From a virus, in IMG/VR virus record IMGVR_UViG_3300000174_000003, positions 1-33,543 of that record: a stretch of DNA of 33,543 nt. One strand, given 5' to 3'. The notes under the pieces are model-generated. The model had not been told where the DNA came from and ran no database searches. It saw only the letters and a list, made by a program, of their open reading frames with translations. A program made the translations under genes and the position numbers. Positions 23,481 through 30,191 of the stretch are shown here, in pieces (the first letter of the stretch is position 1; every line of letters starts with the position of its first letter).

Positions 23481-24284
23481 TTAAACAAGTGATTCTAATT
23501 CTTTTAACAATTTTGCTTTTCTATCTTCGGCACTAACATCAACTTCTTTATTTTCTTCAACATTATCTACCTCTTTAGCAGATGTATCAATTAGTGTAGG
23601 AACTTCATTAGGAACTTCATTAGTTTTTTCACCTGTAATATTATTAACGACATCTTTCAATTCAAAAGCATCTTTGAAATCCATAATACCATCTAGTTCA
23701 AACATACCATCTATCCAAGCATCAGACTGTTTAGGATCATCAGACAGTGTAGAATTATTAGGTGATACCTTTACAACATAACTTGTATCTAGTTTCTGAC
23801 CAGTTCTTTCAATAGTTACATCTCTACCTTCATCAACATCTGTAATATCACCGTAATCTTCATCGTACAAATAACTAAGAATGTTTTCATAAAGTTGAAT
23901 ACCAGAACGCATTATCTGCACACCTTTTTCTTCTTCACCTCTTACAATAATATTGTAATAAATACTCTTCTTAGCACTAAACTTACTAGCTAAAGCATCT
24001 TTACCACGACCTCTCAACTCTTTAGTAAGCTCACACAAAGGACATTCTTTATTAATAACAGTAAGACAATTAACCATTCTATCATTAGGTGGTATATTCC
24101 AATGTGACCTACACTCAAAAGCTATATCACCAGCTTCACTCCAAGGTGGAAGTATTCTAATCTTACTATTACCTTCTGGTATCTTCCACATGGGTAATAG
24201 ATTCCTTTGTGCTTCCTCCTGCAACCTTTGCTTTGTTTCTTTTGCTCTACTTGAATTTACCTTATATATTGTTCTTTTAGCCAA
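23481..24284 (-). CDS. Single-stranded DNA-binding protein, T4 gp32-like
   Basis: 267 residues. Core features: IRILPPW (42-48), a zinc site formed by His61, Cys73, Cys81 and Cys84 (SHWNIPP, NCL, CPLC), close to the His-Cys-Cys-Cys set of gp32, then SIYYNIIVRG strand and ILSYLYDEDYG. The C-terminal about 60 residues are strongly acidic, as in SSBs that recruit partners. Start is TTG behind AAGGAGG. In the same operon as recA and a UvsY-like protein, so it coats single-stranded DNA during replication and recombination. Confidence 0.8.
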   Translation of the reverse strand: MAKRTIYKVNSSRAKETKQRLQEEAQRNLLPMWKIPEGNSKIRILPPWSEAGDIAFECRSHWNIPPNDRMVNCLTVINKECPLCELTKELRGRGKDALASKFSAKKSIYYNIIVRGEEEKGVQIMRSGIQLYENILSYLYDEDYGDITDVDEGRDVTIERTGQKLDTSYVVKVSPNNSTLSDDPKQSDAWIDGMFELDGIMDFKDAFELKDVVNNITGEKTNEVPNEVPTLIDTSAKEVDNVEENKEVDVSAEDRKAKLLKELESLV

Positions 24285-24348
24285 AATACCTCCTTATGAA
24301 TTATAAATTAATATAACGATAACCACTAAATCTTCTAGTACTTATTAG

Positions 24349-24564
24349 TCAATCATCTTCTTTACCATATTTAATATCAACTAGATGATCTGCTAACTGT
24401 CTCATTTCCCAATTACCTATCTTTAGTTTAGAACCAACAATCTTTTCAGACAACTCTTTTGTTAGTGCATCTTGATCTAAAGTCAATAAATACTCCCTAT
24501 AATTCTTTCTTTTAAAAGAATCACTCTTTGTGTAATAATCTTTATTTTCATCAAATAATTCCAT
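24349..24564 (-). CDS. Small hypothetical protein in recombination operon
   Basis: 71 residues starting at the ATG at 24564, five bases after AAGGAGG; the longer in-frame reading up to 24618 overlaps the upstream gene and is rejected. Sequence is charged and helical (SFKRKNYREYLLTLDQDALT, WEMRQLADHLVDIKYG). No family recognised; position between UvsY-like and SSB genes suggests a replication or recombination partner. Confidence 0.6.
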   Translation of the reverse strand: MELFDENKDYYTKSDSFKRKNYREYLLTLDQDALTKELSEKIVGSKLKIGNWEMRQLADHLVDIKYGKEDD

Positions 24565-24574
24565 TGCTTCCTCC

Positions 24575-24973
24575 TTAATCTTTATCAATATTAGAATCGG
24601 TTTTACGATTAAAACCAATAGACTTCAATACATCATGCTTCATTACAGCACTTTCTTTATTGTTTTTATATCCCTCCCATATTCTAACTTTCTCAAAATA
24701 ATCTTTCTTAGCTTCTTGAACTACACCTTCATCAGCACTTACTACATTCTCAGCTTTCTTATCAGTGTCACCACACATCTTTGATTTTAGAAATATCTTT
24801 GCAGAGACTTTTTTAACTTTGTCTTTTGCTATTAATTGATCTGAGTATGCTTCTGTTGTTAGGCGTGAATAAAGATAAAAAGCTTTAACTACATTGATGT
24901 ATTCATCTTCTAGGTTATCAGGATTAATGTTATACAAATTTCTAACACTATCATTAAAATCTTTTTTAAGCAT
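24575..24973 (-). CDS. UvsY-like recombination mediator (tentative)
   Basis: 132 residues from the ATG at 24973, five bases after GGGGG; upstream in-frame TTG and GTG overlap that site. The protein is mostly helix, with an N-terminal acidic region (NPDNLEDEYINVVKAFY), KVSAKIFLKSKMCGD, and a late helix pair ending DVLKSIGFNRKTD that resembles mediator proteins whose C-terminal helices form a ring. Context (SSB and RecA-type genes behind it) is the main support. Could instead be an unrelated operon protein. Confidence 0.4.
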   Translation of the reverse strand: MLKKDFNDSVRNLYNINPDNLEDEYINVVKAFYLYSRLTTEAYSDQLIAKDKVKKVSAKIFLKSKMCGDTDKKAENVVSADEGVVQEAKKDYFEKVRIWEGYKNNKESAVMKHDVLKSIGFNRKTDSNIDKD

Positions 24974-25005
24974 TAACACCCCCAATAAAATTAATCGTTT
25001 TCTAT

Positions 25006-25033
25006 ATTATACACATTTTCTGTAAAAAGTCAA
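25006..25033 (-). promoter_or_regulatory. Sigma70-type promoter for the recombination operon
   Basis: Minus-strand -35 TTGACT (25028-25033), 16-nt spacer, consensus -10 TATAAT (25006-25011), then the UvsY-like gene. It follows the terminator at 25082-25125. Confidence 0.8.
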
Positions 25034-25081
25034 ACATATATTTGAACAACAGAAATTCACTTGACAATTAGTAGTAGGCAT

Positions 25082-25125
25082 AAAAAAACCCCACAACAAT
25101 ATTTAAACTGTTGCAGGGTCTTTTT
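25082..25125. terminator. Terminator at end of polymerase unit (possibly bidirectional)
   Basis: Minus-strand stem CCCTGCAACA (25109-25118) with TGTTGTGGGG (25089-25098), 10-nt loop, then seven T (25082-25088). On the plus strand the same stem is followed by TCTTTTT, so it may act both ways. Closely similar to the terminator at 21301-21341. Confidence 0.9.
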
Positions 25126-25135
25126 ACAATAAATT

Positions 25136-25384
25136 CTAAACTCTATCTTTTATATTTAATTCCTCCTCTAATCTTTTTACACCTAAATATTCTCTTTGAC
25201 GTTCTGGAATAAATGATTCAACATTTAGTGAGTATGATATTTCATACAACATTCTCCAATGTTTAGAACAAACAAATAACTTACATCTTACGTAGTTTAA
25301 ATTAGTATAACCCCAACATGAATAAGTAATAGCATTATTAAGATCTAACTCTTCTCCACAGAAATGACATTTATTAACATTCAC
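25136..25384 (-). CDS. Small zinc-binding protein
   Basis: 82 residues from a GTG at 25384 with GGGAG about seven bases before; the alternative ATG at 25399 overlaps the polymerase gene further and lacks a site. Likely metal ligands: CHFCG, YSCWG, RCKLFVCSKHW, i.e. a Cys4/Cys-His type ribbon. The C-terminal third is charged helix (ERQREYLGVKRLEEELN). Last gene of its transcription unit, directly before the terminator. Function unknown. Confidence 0.65.
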   Translation of the reverse strand: MNVNKCHFCGEELDLNNAITYSCWGYTNLNYVRCKLFVCSKHWRMLYEISYSLNVESFIPERQREYLGVKRLEEELNIKDRV

Positions 25385-27698
25385 CCCAGTTTCTCCCAAC
25401 CTTTACATCAACTAATACATCACCTATTAATGTATTTTTCTCTAATATACTCTTACATTTCTCTATTAAATCTTCTTCACTTTGATGTATTTTAAAATAC
25501 ACAGCATCATGTTTAGTATGTATTACTTTACTCTTTTTATATTTAAGATAGTTATGACAATCTAATACCTTTGGCCAAAATATTGCAGAACTACCAGCTT
25601 GAATAGGAAAATTAACAGATTGTCTAAATATATCACCGTCCATATCAAATATATTATACTGTTTAGTTATGAACCTTCTTTTCCTACCTACAATATCAAC
25701 TATTTCACCATTAAATAATGCATCATCTCTAAACCCATTTAACATTTTCTTTACATTTTTAAAATTCCTAAAGAATCCTTTCTTTAACTCTTCTGCAAAC
25801 TCTGCTTCCATGTCAAATTCTATCGCAATACTTTCAGATCCTCTACCATATAATACACCATAAATAACACCTTTAATCTGTGTCCATATATCTTCTGTAT
25901 AATCTAAGTTAATTATCATCTTTGTGAGTTGTTGCTTTACATCTGGTGAATCTAGAATCTCTATTAATTTATTTTCCTTTGCTAAGTACGCAGCGATCCT
26001 TAATTCAAACTGTTTATAATCCATACCAACAAACATAAATCCTTGTTCTGTAGTAAACAGTTCTCTATAACCACCTTCTCTTGGTATTGTATGTAGAGGT
26101 GATGTTAATCTACCACTAACTGTTCCATTAATATTATTAGAATTATGAATTTTACCATCATATTGTAATAACTTAAATAGATCTGTATTATAATCCGGTG
26201 TATATGAACTCAAGTTTTCAGAGTATTCTAAAAGTTGTAACTCAGTTTTAATTAACTCAACTTTAGAATACTCCTTCTTATTAATCACACCTGTAAGATA
26301 TGTTCCTAAACCTTTAACCAAATGTCTCAGTTCTAATAATAATTTAGGTGCTTCATGTTTATTTTCTAGTATTTTTAATGCTGCCTCGTTTGTACAAGGA
26401 GCACCAGTAGGTGTTTTAGATGGACATTTTAATTTCAAATCTTTATATAATACTTCACCAACTTGTTTTGTTGAGTTCCAATTTATAGGTGATATATCAT
26501 TAAGTTTTCTTTTTATTCTAACACATTCAAGATTTTTATTTAAACTTAAATTCTTTAATCTATTTATATCTATAGTTATTCCTGTTGATTCTATATCTAT
26601 AAGCATTCTATTAACAGGCATAATAGTTTTAAAGAACAAATCTTCATAACCATCTATCACTATCCAATCCTTGAATATATTATACAGTCTAAATGTTACA
26701 TCAGTATCAAAGTTATTATACAATGCTACCTTATTTATATCTTCTTTATCTAAAGCTAATTTACTTTCTAAATTATAATAAGGTACATCTGTATATACTG
26801 ATGCAAGCGTCTTTAAACCATGACTTACATTGTCGTTTAATATACCTATTGCAGCATAAGTATCAAAATACCAATTCTGTACTTCTATACCATACCTATT
26901 TTTAAGAAACAAAACATCAAACTTGGTATGTGATACAGATCTTATATTTAATGCAAATATCTTCTTATACCATTCTTGATTAAAAGGTATACATATAGAT
27001 GAACCTTCAGCAAAAGAGAAACTACAAGTTACTATATTATCATTATATGTATTCAGACCAGTAGTTTCTATATCAAAAGCATATGAATTACATTTACTTA
27101 CCAAATTATACACCTTTTGAAAATCTTCTGTATATATGTATTTTCTTGGTATAGGTTTATATTTACCTTCTAGTACACGAAACGCCTTATATATATCTGA
27201 TTGAAACTCAAACAAATTAGCTGGTCTCTTAATCAAAGAACTAGGATGATATGTAGGCATTATTCTTATACCTTCCCTAATATCATCAAACACATACCCC
27301 CTCACATCAGATATTTTCTTATTACCTAAGAAATATTTTGTAGCTACTGCACCTAAAGGGACAATAACTTTAGGTTTAATTTCAAATATTTCATCTTCTA
27401 AATAATCCTTACATGCCAATACTTCAGGTGGTTTAGGATTACCCTTAGATAATTGCATACACTTTAAAAGTGTAGTCCTATATACATCATTTAATTTATA
27501 ACCTGCCTTCTCTACACACTCTGACAATAACATACCTATTACACCAGATATGGGTGACCCATATACAGCATCTTGTTGACCAATAACATCACCAACAAAC
27601 ATTATCTTATTATCAGTATTACCTTCACCCATAATCCAATGATTCATTCTTTTATTTCTACTATTCTTTCCTAAGTGACATTTATCACACTTTCTCAT
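25374..27698 (-). CDS. Family-A DNA polymerase fused to an Fe-S uracil-DNA glycosylase domain
   Basis: 774 residues. Residues 1-175: family-4 UDG-like domain with Cys4, Cys7, Cys80 and Cys96 in the spacing of the 4Fe-4S ligands, VGDVIGQQDAVYGSPISG (35-52) as the catalytic-loop region and HPSSL (151-155). Residues about 205-365: 3'-5' exonuclease with FDIETTGL (Asp209, Glu211), HTKFDVLFL and FDTDVTF. C-terminal polymerase: MDYKQFELRIAA (motif A, Asp560), YGVLYGRG (O-helix), RQSVNFPIQAG, and KHDAVYF (Asp731, where the usual HDE is HDA). AAGGAG four bases before ATG. Replicative polymerase of the phage; SPO1-type polymerases also carry a UDG-like N-terminus. Confidence 0.9.
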   Translation of the reverse strand: MRKCDKCHLGKNSRNKRMNHWIMGEGNTDNKIMFVGDVIGQQDAVYGSPISGVIGMLLSECVEKAGYKLNDVYRTTLLKCMQLSKGNPKPPEVLACKDYLEDEIFEIKPKVIVPLGAVATKYFLGNKKISDVRGYVFDDIREGIRIMPTYHPSSLIKRPANLFEFQSDIYKAFRVLEGKYKPIPRKYIYTEDFQKVYNLVSKCNSYAFDIETTGLNTYNDNIVTCSFSFAEGSSICIPFNQEWYKKIFALNIRSVSHTKFDVLFLKNRYGIEVQNWYFDTYAAIGILNDNVSHGLKTLASVYTDVPYYNLESKLALDKEDINKVALYNNFDTDVTFRLYNIFKDWIVIDGYEDLFFKTIMPVNRMLIDIESTGITIDINRLKNLSLNKNLECVRIKRKLNDISPINWNSTKQVGEVLYKDLKLKCPSKTPTGAPCTNEAALKILENKHEAPKLLLELRHLVKGLGTYLTGVINKKEYSKVELIKTELQLLEYSENLSSYTPDYNTDLFKLLQYDGKIHNSNNINGTVSGRLTSPLHTIPREGGYRELFTTEQGFMFVGMDYKQFELRIAAYLAKENKLIEILDSPDVKQQLTKMIINLDYTEDIWTQIKGVIYGVLYGRGSESIAIEFDMEAEFAEELKKGFFRNFKNVKKMLNGFRDDALFNGEIVDIVGRKRRFITKQYNIFDMDGDIFRQSVNFPIQAGSSAIFWPKVLDCHNYLKYKKSKVIHTKHDAVYFKIHQSEEDLIEKCKSILEKNTLIGDVLVDVKVGRNWGEC

Positions 27699-27861
27699 AT
27701 CTCTCCTTTTTCATTAATAAGTATTTTTTTACTTGAACATCTGGTATATGTAGAGGTATTGTACTAACACAACCCCAACATAATTTCTCTGATTCTATAT
27801 TAAACTCCCAAGAATCGTACTCATAATTAAGTCCACATACTGTACAAGTTTTAGTTTTCAT
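27685..27861 (-). CDS. Zinc-ribbon paralogue 1 (Cys4, small)
   Basis: 58 residues from the ATG at 27861. Layout CTVCG ... CWGC, about 23 residues apart, then STIPLHIPDVQVKKYLLMKK. The same 'CxxCG - CxxC - xxIPxHI - KYLL' plan occurs in three other small genes here (27851-28018, 28424-28603, 28596-28796). The 3' end overlaps the polymerase start. Function unknown; zinc binding is inferred from the cysteine pairs. Confidence 0.65.
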   Translation of the reverse strand: MKTKTCTVCGLNYEYDSWEFNIESEKLCWGCVSTIPLHIPDVQVKKYLLMKKERYEKV

Positions 27862-28018
27862 TTTTCTCACTTAAAAATAATAAATACTTTCTTAATTGAT
27901 AAACATTTATATGACTAGGTACACTATTAACACAATCTACACAATAACCTACTATTTGTTCAGTATATTCATAGACTTGTTTTTCTTCTCCACAACATTT
28001 ACATTTTAATATTCTCAT
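27851..28018 (-). CDS. Zinc-ribbon paralogue 2 (Cys4, small)
   Basis: 55 residues from the ATG at 28018, overlapping the upstream stop as ATGA; an in-frame TTG at 28036 is less likely. Two cysteine pairs, CKCCG and CVDC, 17-18 residues apart, then NSVPSHINVYQLRKYLLFLS, matching the paralogues. Followed closely by paralogue 1. Confidence 0.65.
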   Translation of the reverse strand: MRILKCKCCGEEKQVYEYTEQIVGYCVDCVNSVPSHINVYQLRKYLLFLSEKNEN

Positions 28019-28440
28019 TTTATATAAGGAATCCAATCACTACAGTTTAAAGATATTTGTGTTATTTCTTCACATTCTCTAAAGTCTACACCAAAATCAC
28101 CAAAATGTATACTATGTCCTTCTTTACATCTTTCATTTACTACAGAACAATCATAGCATACCCTATTATGTGTGGATAAGCTACTAAATTTCTCACCACA
28201 CTTCAAACAATTTCTTTTTTCTCTAACTATATCTCTAGGAGATATAGATTTTTCAGTACGAATATATGAACTTTTTCTGCTTTCACTTGCTAGTTTTCTG
28301 GTTTCCTTACATATGATTTCTCTATGTTTACGACAATATTGTTTATTGGATGATCTGGTAAGTAGCTCTCTACCACAATTTTCATATTTACAGTATGTTT
28401 TTCTTATTCTTTTAGTTAAAAATTTACCCTTTATAGCCAT
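28015..28440 (-). CDS. Protein with two zinc-finger-like modules
   Basis: 141 residues. Module 1: YCKYENCGRELLTRSSNKQY followed by CRKH, a Cys-Cys-Cys-His type knuckle. Module 2 (about residues 80-105): CLKCGEKFSSLSTHNRVCYD with a final C, a zinc ribbon of a type common in small phage proteins. A Cys-containing acidic tail follows (GHSIHFGDFGVDFRECEE). Basic between modules, so nucleic-acid binding is plausible. Strong AGGAGG site before the ATG, overlapped by the 3' end of the upstream zinc-ribbon gene. Confidence 0.7.
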   Translation of the reverse strand: MAIKGKFLTKRIRKTYCKYENCGRELLTRSSNKQYCRKHREIICKETRKLASESRKSSYIRTEKSISPRDIVREKRNCLKCGEKFSSLSTHNRVCYDCSVVNERCKEGHSIHFGDFGVDFRECEEITQISLNCSDWIPYIK

Positions 28441-28603
28441 TTATCCTCCTAGCTTTTAATTTGCTTAATATGTATTTCTCATGTTGTTCTGGTGGAATGT
28501 GGTCTATAGGTATTAAATTAAAACATTTATTACAATACAAAGCTAACCACATACCAGTTTTTATAATATGATTTTCACCACAACCTTTACATTTATCAAT
28601 CAT
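28424..28603 (-). CDS. Zinc-ribbon paralogue 3 (Cys4, small)
   Basis: 59 residues. CKGCG and CNKC about 16 residues apart, then NLIPIDHIPPEQHEKYILSK. The last part EQHEKYIL is almost the same as EQHEKYLI in paralogue 4. Starts inside the 3' end of paralogue 4 (8-nt overlap) with AAGGA before the ATG, and runs 17 nt into the next gene. Clearly a real gene by homology to its neighbours. Confidence 0.7.
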   Translation of the reverse strand: MIDKCKGCGENHIIKTGMWLALYCNKCFNLIPIDHIPPEQHEKYILSKLKARRINGYKG

Positions 28604-28796
28604 AATTTTCCTTTTTTAAAGATATTAAATATTTTTCATGTTGTTCTAAAGGTATATGTTTAGGTATAGAATAAAAACAAATATTACAATATTGTGGAAG
28701 AAGATCTGGATCATGTATATTAGGATCATGTATATTAGGATCATGTATATTAGGATCATGTATAGATCCACAACACGCACATTTATACACACTCAA
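28596..28796 (-). CDS. Zinc-ribbon paralogue 4 with IHDPN repeats
   Basis: 66 residues, TTG start coupled to the stop of the upstream gene. CACCG and CNIC pairs flank four IHDP(N/D) repeats, then FYSIPKHIPLEQHEKYLISL as in the paralogues. The repeats enlarge the loop between the two cysteine pairs, where the paralogues have unrelated sequence. Slippage in the coding DNA can change repeat number without breaking the frame. Confidence 0.65.
   Translation of the reverse strand: MSVYKCACCGSIHDPNIHDPNIHDPNIHDPDLLPQYCNICFYSIPKHIPLEQHEKYLISLKKENYD
28708..28764 (-). repeat. Tandem 15-bp repeat, 3.8 copies
   Basis: Unit GGATCATGTATATTA on the plus strand, three full copies (28708-28752) and 12 bases of a fourth, all identical. 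Encodes IHDPN on the minus strand. Fifteen bases keep the frame. Confidence 0.95.
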
Positions 28797-29047
28797 TTTA
28801 AGTTACTAAAAGGTGTAATCGTAGGTAGATCTAACACATACAAGTAATCATATTTAATTGTTTTTATTCCTAACCTCTTCTGAAATATACTAAATTCATA
28901 ACAACTATACTGTGGTGATGAGAAAAATTCAACCATATGATCTTTAACCTTTTCTATAGTATAACCTTTTTTCTCACTGAAAGAACCTGTAAATTCTTCC
29001 CATTTTTTATCACCTATTTTTCTAATATTTACCTTATATTTATTCAT
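28793..29047 (-). CDS. Small hypothetical protein
   Basis: 84 residues, AGGAG seven bases before the ATG. Mixed alpha/beta sequence: VNIRKIGDKKWEEFTGSFSE, KVKDHMVEFFSSPQ, RLGIKTIKYDYLYVLDLP. No motif recognised. First gene left of the 454-bp non-coding block, coupled to paralogue 4. Confidence 0.55.
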   Translation of the reverse strand: MNKYKVNIRKIGDKKWEEFTGSFSEKKGYTIEKVKDHMVEFFSSPQYSCYEFSIFQKRLGIKTIKYDYLYVLDLPTITPFSNLN

Positions 29048-29156
29048 TTTTCATCTCCTGCAAAACTAAGAATGTTGTTGACATAATTCAATCTGTATGT
29101 CAAGTGAAATATAGTTGTCATAAGTCCTGTAAAATGAGGTGTTATCTAAAATATGC

Positions 29157-29185
29157 TTGACACATTTTAAGATACTTGTTATAAT
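29157..29185 (+). promoter_or_regulatory. Consensus-hexamer promoter facing right (antisense to all genes)
   Basis: TTGACA (29157-29162), 17-nt spacer, TATAAT (29180-29185): both hexamers and the spacing equal the consensus. It is on the plus strand, where no gene is seen. Start would fall near 29192, directly before a terminator-like hairpin. Confidence 0.75.
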
Positions 29186-29194
29186 TAATCTTTT

Positions 29195-29218
29195 AAGAAA
29201 CTTGTTTCTTATTTTTTT
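29195..29218 (+). terminator. Terminator-like hairpin right after the plus-strand promoter
   Basis: AAGAAA (29195-29200), loop CTTG, TTTCTT (29205-29210), then A and seven T (29212-29218). The stem is AU-rich and weak, but with the T run it is a plausible early stop that would leave only a very short transcript. Confidence 0.5.
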
Positions 29219-29258
29219 AGCTTTTTTGAATGAACGTAGTGAATGGAAGCTAAAAAAA
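29212..29258. repeat. 12-bp perfect inverted repeat
   Basis: TTTTTTTAGCTT (29212-29223) and AAGCTAAAAAAA (29247-29258), loop of 23 nt which itself contains GAATGAACG and GTGAATGG. It may work as a bidirectional terminator or as a site. Confidence 0.7.
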
Positions 29259-29455
29259 TCACATCAAAATTTAGTTTTTAAAATAAAAATATTATAACAT
29301 AAAAAATTAAATTTTAAAATAAGTTTTTTAAAAAGTCATCATTTAATTTAGGAAAGGTACACACTTATTTTATTACAGTATACTCAGAATCATTAAATCA
29401 TTAAATCTTTTCATACAGATTTTAGAACAAAAATATTATATTCTCCTGTAAGAAT

Positions 29456-29486
29456 GGATGCTGTTAGCATTATACCAACAGCATCC
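29456..29486. repeat. 10-bp perfect stem after the 29502-29930 gene
   Basis: GGATGCTGTT (29456-29465) and AACAGCATCC (29477-29486), 11-nt loop. It begins 16 nt after the gene's stop on the minus strand. No T run on either strand, so it is more likely an mRNA-end protecting hairpin than a terminator, though a weak one is possible. Confidence 0.7.
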
Positions 29487-29501
29487 AATTATAAAAATAA
29501 G

Positions 29502-29930
29502 TTACCTCTTTCCAGCTTCTAAAATAGGCATATTAGCTTCTGTAGGAATATAAATAACCTCACTACTTCCATCTTGTAGGCCTTTAACCCATAGGTACTT
29601 TAAATACTCTTCGTTTTCTTTCAAGCTTTCACCTATAATCTCATTGGCTTCTGCAACACCTTTTGCTCTTTCAACTTCTGCATTAGCCCAACCTGTAGCT
29701 TTCACAATACTAGCTTCAGCATATAAAGATGCACTATCTCGTTCAGCTTTTGCTTCTTCTACAAGAACTTTCTTTGTCCATTCCTTTTCTCTCAACTCAG
29801 CTTGACCTCTCAAGTCCTGCTTGTATATCCTATATTTTGGAAATACATACATAGATACTGATACAATACCAATAATAAAAGCTAAAATTATAGACAAGGT
29901 AATTATTACTGATTTAAGTTCTTTGTTCAT
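29502..29930 (-). CDS. Membrane-anchored coiled-coil protein, band-7/SPFH tail-like
   Basis: 142 residues from the ATG at 29930, five bases after GGAGG; an in-frame ATG four codons upstream lacks a site. One N-terminal membrane helix (VIITLSIILAFIIGIVSVSM), then a charged coiled coil with Ala-rich heptads (EEAKAERDSASLYAEASIVK, AEVERAKGVAEANEIIGESL), then KYLWVKGLQDGSSEVIYIPT and a tail ANMPILEAGK. The coiled-coil and end look like the C-terminal part of SPFH/prohibitin-type proteins without the SPFH domain itself. Likely sits in the host inner membrane; role unknown. Confidence 0.65.
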   Translation of the reverse strand: MNKELKSVIITLSIILAFIIGIVSVSMYVFPKYRIYKQDLRGQAELREKEWTKKVLVEEAKAERDSASLYAEASIVKATGWANAEVERAKGVAEANEIIGESLKENEEYLKYLWVKGLQDGSSEVIYIPTEANMPILEAGKR

Positions 29931-29957
29931 AATATCCTCCATAAAATTAAAAAAAAA

Positions 29958-30062
29958 TTAACAATTAAAAGCAACCACAGTTCCTACAACAACTATTGAA
30001 AAAATAACTAACCACTCACCACTTGACCTACCATAAAAAAGATTAACAAATCTATACAACAT
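29958..30062 (-). CDS. Tiny membrane protein
   Basis: 34 residues: MLYRFVNLFYGRSSGEWLVI, then FSIVVVGTVVAFNC. One membrane helix at the C-terminal half. AAAGGAG lies seven bases before the ATG, so translation is well supported despite the size. Lies just upstream of the coiled-coil membrane protein, possibly a partner. Confidence 0.6.
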   Translation of the reverse strand: MLYRFVNLFYGRSSGEWLVIFSIVVVGTVVAFNC

Positions 30063-30074
30063 AATACAACTCCT

Positions 30075-30172
30075 TTATAATATTATTATAAATATAAAAA
30101 CAACTATTAAAAAACTACTGACTGTTCAAAACTTGATAAACTTTCCATAAATTGAATAAGTTTATGTAACAT
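30075..30172 (-). pseudogene. Possible frameshifted paralogue of the tiny membrane protein
   Basis: The ATG at 30172 opens MLHKLIQFMESLSSFEQSVV, then F and a TAA at 30107. A -1 shift at the run of six T would continue LIVVFIFIIIL to a stop at 30075, giving a hydrophobic end like that of the gene at 29958-30062. Start MLHKLIQF resembles MLYRFVNLF there. Either a decayed duplicate or a chance ORF. No good ribosome binding site. Confidence 0.25.
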
Positions 30173-30191
30173 AATAATATCTCATTAAAAA

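Larger units (their letters stand above)
29048..29501. other. 454-bp non-coding block
   Basis: No gene is seen on either strand. The block holds an inverted repeat TTGACAT/ATGTCAA (about 29077-29104), a plus-strand promoter (29157-29185), a plus-strand terminator-like hairpin (29195-29218), a 12-bp inverted repeat (29212-29258), an AT-only stretch, and a 10-bp stem (29456-29486). It separates two minus-strand gene groups. Confidence 0.7.

Noticed and set aside
24300-24348. Promoter with TATAAT before the SSB gene
   Set aside because: A TATAAT is present on the minus strand but no -35 at 16-18 nt; transcription from the 25006-25033 promoter suffices.
28708-28764. CRISPR array
   Set aside because: Units of 15 bp directly follow each other without spacers and encode in-frame protein repeats.
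28656-28847. Plus-strand ORF with RIMYI repeats
   Set aside because: Mirror of the 15-bp repeats of the zinc-ribbon gene.
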